Source: JBAVEL01 sp049587715 (lineage in GTDB: Bacteria > Bacteroidota > Ignavibacteria > UBA10030 > UBA6906). Taken from it: 64,000 nucleotides of DNA. The position numbers were made by a program, and so were the translations under genes. The DNA lies in the NCBI GenBank assembly GCA_049587715.1, contig JBAVEL010000003.1, positions 1-64,000 of the forward strand, in the 5' to 3' direction. Under the pieces are notes generated by a model, which searched no databases, was not told where the DNA came from, and worked only from the letters and a program-made list of their open reading frames with translations. Positions 1 to 7,964 of this stretch are shown one piece after another (position 1 is the stretch's first letter; each line of letters begins with the position of its first letter).

Positions 1-724
1 GAACGGGAGGGCCGAGGGGGTGGTGACATCGGACGGCGAGCTTCTCGGGGCGGATGCGGTGGTGGTCAATGCGGATGCCGAGTACGCACGCACGGAGCTG
101 CTCCCGGAGGAGGGCAGGAGGAAGCCGCCCGATCCTTCCCTCTCGGGCTTCGTATTGCTGGCCGGTTCGGCGCGGTGTTTTCCCGATCTGGCGCACCACA
201 ATGTCTTCTTCCCCGAGGATTATGAACGGGAGTTCCGGGAGATCCTGCTTGACGGGAAGCCGTGCCGCGAACCGGCGGTCTACGTGAGCCTCTCAGCCAG
301 GACCGTCCCCTCCCATGCCCCGCCGGGGTGCTCAAACCTGTTTGTGCTGGTGAACGCCCCGCCCCTCCCGGAACGAAGGAAAGAGGGGGCTTGGGCCTGG
401 GAGAAGGAAGCGCCCGCGTACGGAGAGCATCTGCTCCGGGTGCTGGAATCGAGGGGCCTGGCGGGAGCGGGTGAGGGGATCGGACTCCGGAGGACCATCA
501 CGCCGCCGGATCTGGCTTCGGAGTTCAACGCGTGGAGGGGGACGATCTATGGCGGCTCCTCCAACAGCCGCCGGGCGGCCTTCCTGAGGTCCCCCAACAG
601 ATCCCCCCGCACTGCGAACCTGTACTACGCGGGAGGGAGCGCGCACCCCGGGGGAGGCGTTCCGATGGTGATGCTCTCGGGGAGGATTGCCTCCGGGCTT
701 CTGATGAAGGACTGTCCGCCGTGA
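1..724 (+). CDS. crtI: CrtI-family carotenoid desaturase (C-terminal part, 5' cut by window)
   Basis: Only the last 240 codons are in the window; the reading frame (codons from base 2) is already open at the edge, so the N-terminal FAD-binding Rossmann region lies upstream. The visible part has the features of phytoene desaturase-type flavoproteins: an ADAVVVNAD stretch near the start, a middle segment with APPGCSNLFVLV, and the C-terminal family signature NLYYAGGSAHPGGGVP followed by MLSGR. Family members introduce double bonds into C30/C40 carotenoid backbones at the membrane. The following CruF gene makes either a CrtI (phytoene to lycopene) or a CrtD-type (3',4'-desaturase) role possible; the fragment cannot separate them. 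It is first in a tight co-directional carotenoid operon, 34 bp ahead of an acyltransferase gene. Confidence 0.75.
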   Translation, partial: NGRAEGVVTSDGELLGADAVVVNADAEYARTELLPEEGRRKPPDPSLSGFVLLAGSARCFPDLAHHNVFFPEDYEREFREILLDGKPCREPAVYVSLSARTVPSHAPPGCSNLFVLVNAPPLPERRKEGAWAWEKEAPAYGEHLLRVLESRGLAGAGEGIGLRRTITPPDLASEFNAWRGTIYGGSSNSRRAAFLRSPNRSPRTANLYYAGGSAHPGGGVPMVMLSGRIASGLLMKDCPP

Positions 725-758
725 GGCGGCATCTGGAACAGGAAAGGGGCGCCTCCGC

Positions 759-1484
759 ATGATCCGGGCGCAGAAGGACCGCCTTTCAGGGTTTCTCCTC
801 GAATGGTACACCGGGCGGCTCATCCGCCGGGGGTTCGGGCGTTTTCTGGCGGGAGGTGCAGAGAGGGGGGGCGGGTTGAACCGGAGCGCCCCCATGGTGT
901 TCTATGCGAACCACGGCTCCTGGTGGGACGGCTTCGCGGCCTACCAGCTCTGCCGGCGGCTCCTGCGGGTGGATATGTATCTCATGATGGAGGAACGGCA
1001 GCTCAGCCGCTACCGCTTCTTCCGGCGCGGAGGGGTCTTTTCCGTGGACGGCTCCACAAGGACGGGGGCCCTGGAGTCTTTCTCGTATGCCTGCGGGCTC
1101 TTTGACCGGCCCAACCGGGCTCTCTGGATGTTCCCGCAGGGGGTCATGCTTCCCCACGACACCCGGCCCCTCCGGTTCCGCTCGGGGATCGCCCGGCTGG
1201 CGGGGGCTCTGGAAGGGGCGCAGTTCATTCCCGTGGCTCTCCGCTATGAGTTCCTGGGGGGGCAGTGGCCCGAGATCCTGGCCCTGGTGGGAGAACCGTG
1301 GAGTCCGGGGCGGGCCCGGGGGACGCGTGAGCTCGAGGGCGAGCTGGAGCGGCGGCTTGCGGATCTGCTGGATGAGCTGGGAGAGACGATCCACGGGGGG
1401 GAGTATCCCGGCTTTCTGACACTCCTCAGGGGGCGGGAGTCTGTGAACACGCACCTGGACCGGCTGAGGGGTCTCCAGCCGTGA
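759..1484 (+). CDS. PlsC-like lysophospholipid/carotenoid glycoside acyltransferase
   Basis: A 241-residue protein with the acyltransferase block I motif NHGSWWD (NHxxxxD, near residues 51-57), a following MFPQG segment matching the block III FPEG position, and no long membrane domain. Proteins of this family move an acyl chain onto glycerol-phosphate or other hydroxyls. Inside carotenoid operons, relatives (CruD in green sulfur bacteria, CrtO in staphylococci) esterify the sugar of carotenoid glycosides. Since the next gene is a carotenoid-type glycosyltransferase, the most likely role is the last step of a glycosyl-carotenoid ester; that is inference from context. The start ATG is chosen because the frame begins here after a 34-bp gap. 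The stop overlaps the next start by 4 bp. Confidence 0.75.
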   Translation: MIRAQKDRLSGFLLEWYTGRLIRRGFGRFLAGGAERGGGLNRSAPMVFYANHGSWWDGFAAYQLCRRLLRVDMYLMMEERQLSRYRFFRRGGVFSVDGSTRTGALESFSYACGLFDRPNRALWMFPQGVMLPHDTRPLRFRSGIARLAGALEGAQFIPVALRYEFLGGQWPEILALVGEPWSPGRARGTRELEGELERRLADLLDELGETIHGGEYPGFLTLLRGRESVNTHLDRLRGLQP

Positions 1485-2653
1485 TGCACCTGTACAGTAT
1501 GGCGGCGCTTGCGGCCTCCGCGGCCATGGCGCTTGTCTTTCTCTCCAACATGATCTGGTTCCGGAGGGCACGGAGCAGGTCCCGGGGAGGGGAAGAACCG
1601 ATGGTCTCCATACTGGTGCCGGCGCGAAACGAGGAGGGGAGGATCGGACCCGCCCTCCGCTCCCTTGCCGTCCAGGAGTATGCCCGCTTCGAGGTGATCG
1701 TCCTGGATGACGGCTCCACAGACGGGACCCTCGCCGAAGCGGAGGCGGCGGCCGCGAAGCAGCCGCATGTCCGGATCTTCCAGGGGGGGGATCTCCCTCC
1801 CGGCTGGACGGGAAAGAACCATGCCTGCCGCCGTCTCTTCGAGGCCTCCCGGGGGGATCTGCTTCTCTTTACGGATGCCGATACCGTGCATCACCGCCTT
1901 GCGCTCCATACGGCGGCATCCGAGCTCCGGGAGAACCGGCTGGGACTGCTGAGCATGATCCCGCGTCAGGTGACGGGGGGGTTCTGGGAAAGGCTTCTGG
2001 TGCCTCTCCTCCATTTTGCCACGCTCCCCTTTCTTCCCTTCGGCCTGGTCCGGCATTCCCGCCGCCCCAGCCTGGCCATGGCAAACGGGCAGTTCATGCT
2101 CTTCCGGAGGGATGTCTATGAACGGATCGGGACACACGCCGCGGTGAAGGGTGCCATGGTGGAGGATGTCTGGCTGGCGCGGGCGGTGAAGAAGGCCGGG
2201 TTCCGCATGGAGGTGATGGACGGGAGCGACCTGGTCTCCTGCCGGATGTACAGGTCGCTCGGGGAGATCTGGGGGGGGTTCTCCAAGAACCTGTTTGCTG
2301 GTTTCAACTATTCCCTGGCGGGCTTCCTTCCCGTTCTGGGAGTCATCCTGGCCACCTCGGTGGTTCCCTTTCCCCTGGCGGCGGCGGGGATCTGGTCGGG
2401 CGCCTGGGGTGAGGAGTGGTTCCTGACGGCGGCTCTGCAGGCGGGGCTGGTTCTGGGGATGCGCCTGGCCATGGCGGCCAGGTTCCGGACCGATCTGCCG
2501 AGCGCGCTCCTCCATCCCCTTGCGGCGGGCATCCTGGTAGCCATCGGACTGAATTCCGTCCGGTGGGTTCTCGGGGGGGGCGGGGCCCGCTGGAAGGGAC
2601 GCAGATACGGGTTCCACAGACACGTTGCCGCACAACCGGAGCAGACTCCATGA
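1481..2653 (+). CDS. Family 2 glycosyltransferase, CrtQ/CruG type
   Basis: A 390-residue membrane glycosyltransferase. It opens with a hydrophobic anchor (about residues 5-27), then a GT-A fold with VSILVPARNEE, the nucleotide-binding DDGSTDGT block (about 76-83) and an FTDADT motif (DxD type), an EDVWLARAVK segment, and several C-terminal transmembrane stretches. This layout is typical of CrtQ/CruG enzymes that transfer a sugar to a hydroxy- or carboxy-carotenoid. CruG partners CruF, which lies two genes downstream, so glycosylation of the 1'/2'-hydroxyl of an acyclic carotenoid end is expected. Start GTG 1481 overlaps the previous stop; an ATG three bases later is an alternative. The stop shares ATGA with the next gene. 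Confidence 0.8.
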   Translation: MMHLYSMAALAASAAMALVFLSNMIWFRRARSRSRGGEEPMVSILVPARNEEGRIGPALRSLAVQEYARFEVIVLDDGSTDGTLAEAEAAAAKQPHVRIFQGGDLPPGWTGKNHACRRLFEASRGDLLLFTDADTVHHRLALHTAASELRENRLGLLSMIPRQVTGGFWERLLVPLLHFATLPFLPFGLVRHSRRPSLAMANGQFMLFRRDVYERIGTHAAVKGAMVEDVWLARAVKKAGFRMEVMDGSDLVSCRMYRSLGEIWGGFSKNLFAGFNYSLAGFLPVLGVILATSVVPFPLAAAGIWSGAWGEEWFLTAALQAGLVLGMRLAMAARFRTDLPSALLHPLAAGILVAIGLNSVRWVLGGGGARWKGRRYGFHRHVAAQPEQTP

Positions 2654-3216
2654 CGGCCCTTCTTCTTCTCTTCCTCGGCGCCTCGGGCAATCTCTTCACG
2701 GTGGAGGCCACAGGCGCCGCCTCCTACACGGTGGGAGTTCCCCGGGCCGTGCTGGGCCGCTCCGTGGACGATATCTCTCTCTTCGAGCGGAACATGCCGG
2801 GGGTGGTGGGAATCGAGCGCCTGGGGGAGGACCTCTTTCTGTACCGGACCCGGAAGGAGATACCCCTGGCGGGACCCATGGAGACCATCTTCCGCATCCG
2901 CCGCTCGTCCTGGGGGGACACCCTGACCGTGTACCGGTCGGAGGATCCCGCCGACCCCAACTACATGTCCTGCACCGTGAGGGTCAAGGCCCTGGATGAG
3001 CAGCGGACCTCTGTGTCCATTGCCCTTCGCATACGGCTTTCCCGCTCCCGGCCGTGGGAGATCCACTGGCTGGCTCCCGTCATGGGGGAGGACTTCATCA
3101 GCGCGCAGATGCAGGAAGACCTGGAGGAGATGCTGGCGGAATTCGTGGAGAGCTCCAACAGGGAGCTGCACGCGCGCTTTCCCGCACCGGGAGGGGTGTC
3201 CGATGTCGGCAAGTAA
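2650..3216 (+). CDS. SRPBCC-like protein in the carotenoid operon
   Basis: A 188-residue protein starting at the ATG of an ATGA overlap with the glycosyltransferase. A short hydrophobic N terminus (MTALLLLFLGASG) is followed by a pattern like the SRPBCC/START helix-grip fold: a VPRAVLGRSVDDISLFERNM segment resembling the usual domain opening, alternating strands, and a long amphipathic C-terminal helix (about 150-180). Such domains bind hydrophobic ligands. No catalytic residues can be named. Its position between the glycosyltransferase and CruF suggests carotenoid or lipid binding, but this is inference. The family assignment is by pattern only and could be wrong. Confidence 0.5.
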   Translation: MTALLLLFLGASGNLFTVEATGAASYTVGVPRAVLGRSVDDISLFERNMPGVVGIERLGEDLFLYRTRKEIPLAGPMETIFRIRRSSWGDTLTVYRSEDPADPNYMSCTVRVKALDEQRTSVSIALRIRLSRSRPWEIHWLAPVMGEDFISAQMQEDLEEMLAEFVESSNRELHARFPAPGGVSDVGK

Positions 3217-4042
3217 TGCCGCCCCCGCGGGAGGGGTGGACCCCCGGGGTAACCTCTCAGGGGGAAACACCTCGAGGGGGGTCTTCCGCGCGGCGCTCGG
3301 CCTCACCCTCTTCTTCTACGTCTCGGGAGTCGTCTTCACATCAGCAGGCGTTCTCCCCGACCGGTTCCGGTGGGTGGCGTCGGTGGTCATGTTCCTGACG
3401 GCCCTCACGGCCTTTCTGTCGGAGCTGAAGGTCCTGGATGCGCGGACGGCCGGACTGCGCCTGGTGGTGCTGGGAGGAGGTCTCTTCGCCGTGGAGCTTC
3501 TGGGTGTGCGGACCGGATATCCCTTCGGGGCCTACTCCTACACCTCCGCCCTGGGGCTCGCGGTCGGGGGGGTCCCACTCGCCCTGGCTGCGGCCTGGTA
3601 CAGCGCCGTGACGATCTCATCCAACCTCTCGATCCTGGCGCTCGGGGGCAGGCACGCGGGTCGGTGGGTGCACGCGCTCCTGGCGGGGGGGTTCACCCTG
3701 AGCCTGGATCTGGTGCTGGAGCCCACGGCCGCATACGTGGAGGGATGGTGGCGGTGGGCGGGAGGGGAGGTGCCCCCGCAGAACTACGCCGCATGGTTCG
3801 GGATCTCCACCCTTGCCGCGGCGGCCGTCTGGGAGAGGGGGGAGGCGGAGCGGAAAAGCGGCCGGAAGGGACTCCTTGCGGTCTCTCTTCTTCTTTTCGG
3901 GGGGCAGTTCTTTCTCTTCGCCGTGACGGGTGTGGTGCACGGACACGTGATCCCGGTGCTTGCAGGGACCGCCCTTGCGGCGGCACCCCTTGCGGCGGGA
4001 CGCCTCATCGGGCGCTCCCCCAAGTGGAGGGCCGCACCGTGA
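3203..4042 (+). CDS. cruF: CruF-like carotenoid 1',2'-hydratase
   Basis: A 279-residue polytopic membrane protein. After a polar lead of about 28 residues come 7-8 hydrophobic segments; conserved features of the CruF family include GYPFGAYSYT (about 100-109) and LDLVLEPTA (about 164-172) with a following W-rich YVEGWWRW loop. CruF adds water to the psi end of gamma-carotene/lycopene, giving the 1'-hydroxyl that CruG then glycosylates. The start ATG 3203 lies inside the end of the previous gene (14-bp overlap) behind a GAGGGG ribosome-binding sequence; earlier in-frame codons would overlap that gene much further. The stop overlaps the next start as GTGA. Confidence 0.82.
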   Translation: MSASNAAPAGGVDPRGNLSGGNTSRGVFRAALGLTLFFYVSGVVFTSAGVLPDRFRWVASVVMFLTALTAFLSELKVLDARTAGLRLVVLGGGLFAVELLGVRTGYPFGAYSYTSALGLAVGGVPLALAAAWYSAVTISSNLSILALGGRHAGRWVHALLAGGFTLSLDLVLEPTAAYVEGWWRWAGGEVPPQNYAAWFGISTLAAAAVWERGEAERKSGRKGLLAVSLLLFGGQFFLFAVTGVVHGHVIPVLAGTALAAAPLAAGRLIGRSPKWRAAP

Positions 4043-4350
4043 AGTGGGAGTACATGGCGGTTCTGGGGGCTGTGCTCCTCTTTCCGCTCCTTCTCAGCCG
4101 GGATCCGAGTCTGGGTCTCTGGAAGAAGCCGGGTCTCCTGGCCCGGGCGATCCTCGGGGTCTGCGTTCCTTTCTGGATCTGGGATGCGGCGGCGACCCTC
4201 CGGGGGCACTGGAGCTTCAACCCCTCGTACGTGCTGGGTCCTGCGGCGGCGGGGCTCCCACTGGAGGAATGGTTGTTCTTTCCCGTCATCGCCTTTGTCT
4301 CCATCTTCACATGGGAGGCGGCCAGGGAGCTCGCGAGGAGGCGCCGGTGA
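4039..4350 (+). CDS. crtYc: Lycopene cyclase subunit CrtYc-like
   Basis: A 103-residue protein with three hydrophobic helices and the lycopene cyclase domain hallmarks FNPSYVLG and LPLEEWLFF (PLEE motif, about residues 75-78). It begins at GTG 4039 in a GTGA overlap with cruF and ends in another GTGA overlap with crtYd, so the three genes are translationally coupled. In the actinobacterial-type enzymes, CrtYc and CrtYd form a heterodimer that closes the beta-ionone ring on lycopene. Together with CruF this predicts a monocyclic product: one ring made by CrtYcd and one hydroxylated acyclic end made by CruF. Length matches stand-alone subunits of about 100 residues. Confidence 0.85.
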   Translation: MKWEYMAVLGAVLLFPLLLSRDPSLGLWKKPGLLARAILGVCVPFWIWDAAATLRGHWSFNPSYVLGPAAAGLPLEEWLFFPVIAFVSIFTWEAARELARRRR

Positions 4351-4643
4351 AGGAGTACACGCTGCTGAGTCTGGCATCCGCCTGTGTTGTGGCGCTCCTG
4401 GACAGGGCGCTGGGCACCCGCGTGCTGGGGCGTCCCCTCTACTGGAAGTTCCTGGGGGTCATGGCGGGTTTCAAGCTCCTCACCAACGGCTATCTGACCT
4501 GGAGACCCATCGTCATCTACGGCGAGGAGTTCCATCTGGGGGTGCGGGTGCTGACGATTCCAGTGGAGGATTTCGCCTTCGGCTTCAGCCTCATCAGTCT
4601 GAGCATTATTCTCTGGGAACGGTTGAAAAGGGGATCGGCATGA
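4347..4643 (+). CDS. crtYd: Lycopene cyclase subunit CrtYd-like
   Basis: A 98-residue membrane protein with three hydrophobic segments and the second-domain signatures NGYLTWRPIV (about 47-56) and TIPVEDFAFGF (about 70-80). It is the partner of the preceding CrtYc; the two would be one polypeptide in organisms with fused CrtYcd. Start GTG 4347 overlaps the crtYc stop (GTGA) and its own stop overlaps the next ATG (ATGA). The split, strictly coupled arrangement suggests equimolar production. Confidence 0.85.
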   Translation: MKEYTLLSLASACVVALLDRALGTRVLGRPLYWKFLGVMAGFKLLTNGYLTWRPIVIYGEEFHLGVRVLTIPVEDFAFGFSLISLSIILWERLKRGSA

Positions 4644-5122
4644 ACGTGCGGGAGTTCGTCGCACGCCAGTTTGTTCCCGCTCCGCGGCGCGAGGTGTTCG
4701 CCTTCTTCGAGCGGCCCGAGAACCTGGCCCGCATCACCCCCGCGCGGATGGGCTTCCGCATCCTGACACCCTCCCCCCTCCGGATGAAGGAGGGAGCGCT
4801 CATTGACTACACGGTGCGGGTGGCTGGGATCCCGGTCCGCTGGCGCACCCTCATCACGGCCTATGATCCGCCCCGCTCCTTCACGGATGAACAGCTGAAG
4901 GGGCCCTATTCCTTCTGGCATCATACCCACACCTTCGAAGAGGATCAGGGAGGCACACGCATGACCGATCGGGTCCTCTATGCCCTCCCCATGAGTCCCC
5001 TGTCCGCGCCCTTCCACCCGATGGTGCGCAGAGAGCTGGACGCCATCTTCTCCCACCGTGCCCGGGTGCTGGAAGGGGTGTTTCCGGATTCCCGGGGAGA
5101 GGAGACCGGCCGTGGGGGATAG
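4640..5122 (+). CDS. SRPBCC cyclase/dehydrase-like protein
   Basis: A 160-residue soluble protein with the classic SRPBCC opening (FVPAPRREVFAFFERPENLARITP, about residues 11-34, in which the PxxEVFxFF...NL..I.P pattern is diagnostic) and a late ligand-pocket segment TDRVLYALPMSPL. The family binds hydrophobic ligands. A domain of this type is often found next to, or fused to, the SDR39U1-type reductase that follows here (11-bp overlap), so the two probably act together. Substrate unknown; carotenoid-end modification is only a guess from the operon. ATG 4640 overlaps the crtYd stop. Confidence 0.75.
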   Translation: MNVREFVARQFVPAPRREVFAFFERPENLARITPARMGFRILTPSPLRMKEGALIDYTVRVAGIPVRWRTLITAYDPPRSFTDEQLKGPYSFWHHTHTFEEDQGGTRMTDRVLYALPMSPLSAPFHPMVRRELDAIFSHRARVLEGVFPDSRGEETGRGG

Positions 5123-6026
5123 ACGCGTTGTGGTGGCCGGGGGCACGGGGTTTGTGGGGAGGGCGCTCGTGGAGCGGCTTGCCCAGGCGGGATATACACC
5201 CGTGGTCCTGGTCCGAAAGGGCGGAACATCCCCCCGGGGAGCATCGGAGACGGCGGAGTGGGACGGCATGAGCGCGGGGCCCTGGCACACCCGGCTGGAG
5301 GGGGCGTGTGCGGTGGTGAACCTCGCGGGGGAGTCCATTGCCTCGGGGCGCTGGACCCGCGCCCGGAAACAGCGCATCCTCTCCAGCCGGCTGAATGCCA
5401 CAAGGGCCGTCGTCGGGGGGATGGAGGCCGCCTCCGCCCGCCCCTCCCTCCTCATCAACGCCTCGGCCGTGGGAATCTACGGCCATGTCCCCGAAGGGGA
5501 GGTGACGGAGGAACACCCGCCGGGGAGGGGGTTTCTTCCCGGGGTGTGCTTCCGGTGGGAAGAGGAAGCCCTTCGTGCAAAGGCCGCGGGCATCCCGACC
5601 GTTCTCCTCAGAACGGGGGTGGTTCTGGGGAAGGGGGGAGGAGCCCTGGGGCGGATGATCCCTCCTTTTCGCCTCTTTCTGGGAGGGGCTCTGGGCTCGG
5701 GCCGCCAGTGGTTTCCATGGATTCACATGGAAGATGTCTGCGGGGCGGTGCTCCATCTCTTGCAAAAGAGCCCCGTTTCGGGTATTTTGAACCTTGCCGC
5801 CCCGGAATCTGTTACAATGATTGAGTTCGCCCGGACACTCGGGGCGGTGCTCTTCAGGCCCTCCCTCTTCAGGGTGCCGGCCCCTCTGGTGAGGGTCCTT
5901 CTGGGGGAGATGTCCTCGATGCTCCTGGAGGGCCAGAAGGCGGTGCCCCGGCGGCTTCTGGAGCTGGGGTACAGGTTCAGGTACCCGGCCCTCAGGGAAG
6001 CCCTGGAGGAGATTGCGGGGGGTTGA
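5112..6026 (+). CDS. SDR39U1/YfcH-like NAD(P)-dependent epimerase/reductase (TIGR01777 type)
   Basis: A 304-residue extended short-chain dehydrogenase-like protein. The Rossmann motif GGTGFVG lies at residues 9-15, followed by the subfamily marker NLAGESIA (about 73-80), ASAVGIYG with the YxxG position, LRTGVVLG, and a C-terminal VPAPLVRVLLGEMSSMLLEGQ segment that is characteristic of the SDR39U1/YfcH group. The reaction of this subgroup is not established. GTG 5112 is taken as start because it sits just before the Rossmann strand and overlaps the previous stop by 11 bp, in keeping with the coupled operon; it is the last gene of the carotenoid run before htpX. Confidence 0.8.
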   Translation: MGDRRVVVAGGTGFVGRALVERLAQAGYTPVVLVRKGGTSPRGASETAEWDGMSAGPWHTRLEGACAVVNLAGESIASGRWTRARKQRILSSRLNATRAVVGGMEAASARPSLLINASAVGIYGHVPEGEVTEEHPPGRGFLPGVCFRWEEEALRAKAAGIPTVLLRTGVVLGKGGGALGRMIPPFRLFLGGALGSGRQWFPWIHMEDVCGAVLHLLQKSPVSGILNLAAPESVTMIEFARTLGAVLFRPSLFRVPAPLVRVLLGEMSSMLLEGQKAVPRRLLELGYRFRYPALREALEEIAGG

Positions 6027-6069
6027 GGAGAGCCGGGCGGCAAGGATCACTGCAAATGGGAGACAGACA

Positions 6070-6927
6070 ATGAACGCGATGAAAACCGTATTCCTCATGG
6101 CACTCCTCACCGTGCTCCTGGTGTTTGTGGGCCGGTTGCTGGGCGGAGAGGGAGGGATGATCCTCGCCTTTGCCTTCGCTGTGATCATAAACTTCGGTTC
6201 CTACTGGTTCAGCGACAAGATCGTGCTCCGCATGTACAAGGCGCAGGAGATCCAGCGCCAGGATGACCCGGCCCTCTTCCAGATGGTGGAAGAGCTGGCG
6301 CAGCGGGGGGGGGTTCCCGTGCCGCGCGTCTACGTGATTCCCTCCGACCAGCCGAACGCGTTTGCCACGGGACGCGACCCCCGGCACGCGGCCGTGGCCG
6401 TCACCCAGGGCATCACGAGGATGCTCTCGCGGGACGAGCTGCGGGGCGTTCTGGCCCATGAGCTGGCCCACGTGAAGCACCGGGACATCCTGGTGGGGAC
6501 CATAGCCGCAACGGCGGCGGGCGCCATCAGCATGATCGCCAACATGGCGCAGTGGGCCATGATATTCGGAGGCAGGGGCTCCAGCGACGAGGAGGGAGGG
6601 AACCCCTTGGGCGGGCTTCTGATGATCATCCTGGCCCCCATTGCCGCGATGCTGATTCAGATGGCCATCTCGCGCTCCCGGGAGTTCATGGCGGACGAGG
6701 GAGGGGCCAGGATGTCGGGCGCCCCCCTCTCGCTGGCGAATGCCCTCCGGAAGCTGGAGCAGAAGGCGCAGCAGATCCCGATGGATGCCAGCCCCTCCAC
6801 GGCCCATATGTTCATCGTGAACCCCCTGCGCGGCGGGGGGATCATGAAGCTGTTCAGCACCCATCCCCCCATGGCCGAGCGGATCGCTCGTCTGGAGGCC
6901 CTTGCCATGGGAGGCATCAATCCCTGA
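6070..6927 (+). CDS. htpX: HtpX family membrane zinc metalloprotease
   Basis: A 285-residue M48B protease. Two N-terminal transmembrane segments (about 7-22 and 29-47) precede the zinc site HELAH at residues 130-134 with the third ligand E205 in SRSREFMADE; two further hydrophobic segments lie between (about 141-165 and 180-200). HtpX degrades damaged inner-membrane proteins. ATG 6070 is chosen because a GGGAG ribosome-binding sequence lies 8-12 bases ahead and the protein then starts at the normal MKTVFLMALL-type helix; upstream in-frame codons add only non-conserved sequence. Confidence 0.93.
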   Translation: MNAMKTVFLMALLTVLLVFVGRLLGGEGGMILAFAFAVIINFGSYWFSDKIVLRMYKAQEIQRQDDPALFQMVEELAQRGGVPVPRVYVIPSDQPNAFATGRDPRHAAVAVTQGITRMLSRDELRGVLAHELAHVKHRDILVGTIAATAAGAISMIANMAQWAMIFGGRGSSDEEGGNPLGGLLMIILAPIAAMLIQMAISRSREFMADEGGARMSGAPLSLANALRKLEQKAQQIPMDASPSTAHMFIVNPLRGGGIMKLFSTHPPMAERIARLEALAMGGINP

Positions 6928-6948
6928 AGACCTCGGGGCGGGATCGGA

Positions 6949-6983
6949 AGACGGCACGGGCCCCCTGCGGGCGCGTGCCGTCT
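6949..6983 (+). terminator. Stem-loop after htpX
   Basis: A perfect 10-bp inverted repeat (AGACGGCACG / CGTGCCGTCT) with a GC-rich 15-base loop lies 21 bp after the htpX stop and 40 bp before uppP. There is no T-run after it, so it may be a Rho-dependent or processing hairpin and not an intrinsic terminator. Confidence 0.45.
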
Positions 6984-7023
6984 GCGCATCAGGCCCGGGG
7001 TCTCCCTTGAAGACCTCCGCCTG

Positions 7024-7878
7024 ATGCACCCCCTCGAAGCCGTTCTGCTTGGCATCGTGCAGGGCCTCACCGAGTTCCTGCCCGTCAGCAGCACCGCCCA
7101 CCTGACCCTCGCGGGGAAAGCGCTCTCCCTGGTGGATGAGCGGGATCCTGCGGCATGGACCGCCTTCATTGCCGTGATGCAGCTGGGAACCCTCGCGGCG
7201 GTGGTGCTCTATTTCCGCAGGGATCTTCTCTCCATGGGGAGAGCCCTGGGAGCCGCGCTCCGGCCGGGGACCCTGCGGGGTCCCGGCGCCTCCCTGAGGC
7301 CGGAAGCACGGCTTGCCCTGCTCGTGCTCCTGGGGACGCTCCCCGTTGCGGCGGCGGGGCTCGCCCTGAGCGATCTCATTCACGGCATGTTCACCAAGAA
7401 CACCCTGGTCATCGTGGCGAGTCTGGTGGGACTGGCCCTCCTTCTCTGGCTGGCCGAGAAGAAAGCCGTTCACCGGAGAAATCTGGAGGACCTCAGGGCC
7501 CGCGACGCCCTCTTCATCGGTCTGGCCCAGGCGCTGGCCCTGATACCGGGCGCCTCCCGCTCGGGCACCACCATCACGGCCGGTCTCTTCGCGGGGCTCG
7601 AGAGGCCCGCGGCGGCCCGGTTCTCCTTTCTGTTGAGCGTCCCCGCTGTTTTTGCAAGCGGCCTGTTTGAGATGCTGGCCATAGACCCTGCTGTCTTCCG
7701 CCTGGGACTCGGAAACCTGGCCCTGGCCACGGTTGTCTCCTGCGCGGCGGGCTATGCGGCCATTGCCTGGCTCCTCAGGTTCCTTTCCACCCATTCCACC
7801 ATGGTCTTCGTGTGGTACAGGATCGGACTGGGGGCATTGTTGCTTCTCCTTTTGTGGGGAGGGTTCTTCAAGGGTTGA
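7024..7878 (+). CDS. uppP: Undecaprenyl-diphosphate phosphatase UppP (BacA)
   Basis: A 284-residue polytopic membrane enzyme with both family signatures: GLTEFLPVSSTAHL at residues 14-27, containing the catalytic Glu, and PGASRSGTT at 175-183. It removes a phosphate from undecaprenyl diphosphate at the inner membrane, recycling the lipid carrier for peptidoglycan and surface glycans; the large glycan cluster later in this window would use the same carrier. Full-length for the family. The ATG is placed at the first conserved residues (HPLEAVLLG). Confidence 0.93.
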   Translation: MHPLEAVLLGIVQGLTEFLPVSSTAHLTLAGKALSLVDERDPAAWTAFIAVMQLGTLAAVVLYFRRDLLSMGRALGAALRPGTLRGPGASLRPEARLALLVLLGTLPVAAAGLALSDLIHGMFTKNTLVIVASLVGLALLLWLAEKKAVHRRNLEDLRARDALFIGLAQALALIPGASRSGTTITAGLFAGLERPAAARFSFLLSVPAVFASGLFEMLAIDPAVFRLGLGNLALATVVSCAAGYAAIAWLLRFLSTHSTMVFVWYRIGLGALLLLLLWGGFFKG

Positions 7879-7964
7879 AGGCAATCGGGTAAATCGGGCA
7901 GGGCTCCACCCGGAAGTTCTGCGGGTGACTTGGGGCACAGGAAGTCTCCGCGCCCCCCGGTATC

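Noticed and set aside
5813..5818. TACAAT as a -10 box for htpX
   Set aside because: The matching -35 position holds AACCTT, and the site is inside the SDR39U1-like gene 250 bp from htpX.
5992..7938. A 648-codon open frame on the minus strand opposite htpX and uppP
   Set aside because: It covers two well-conserved plus-strand genes; such antisense frames are common at high GC and its translation has low-complexity sequence and no motif.
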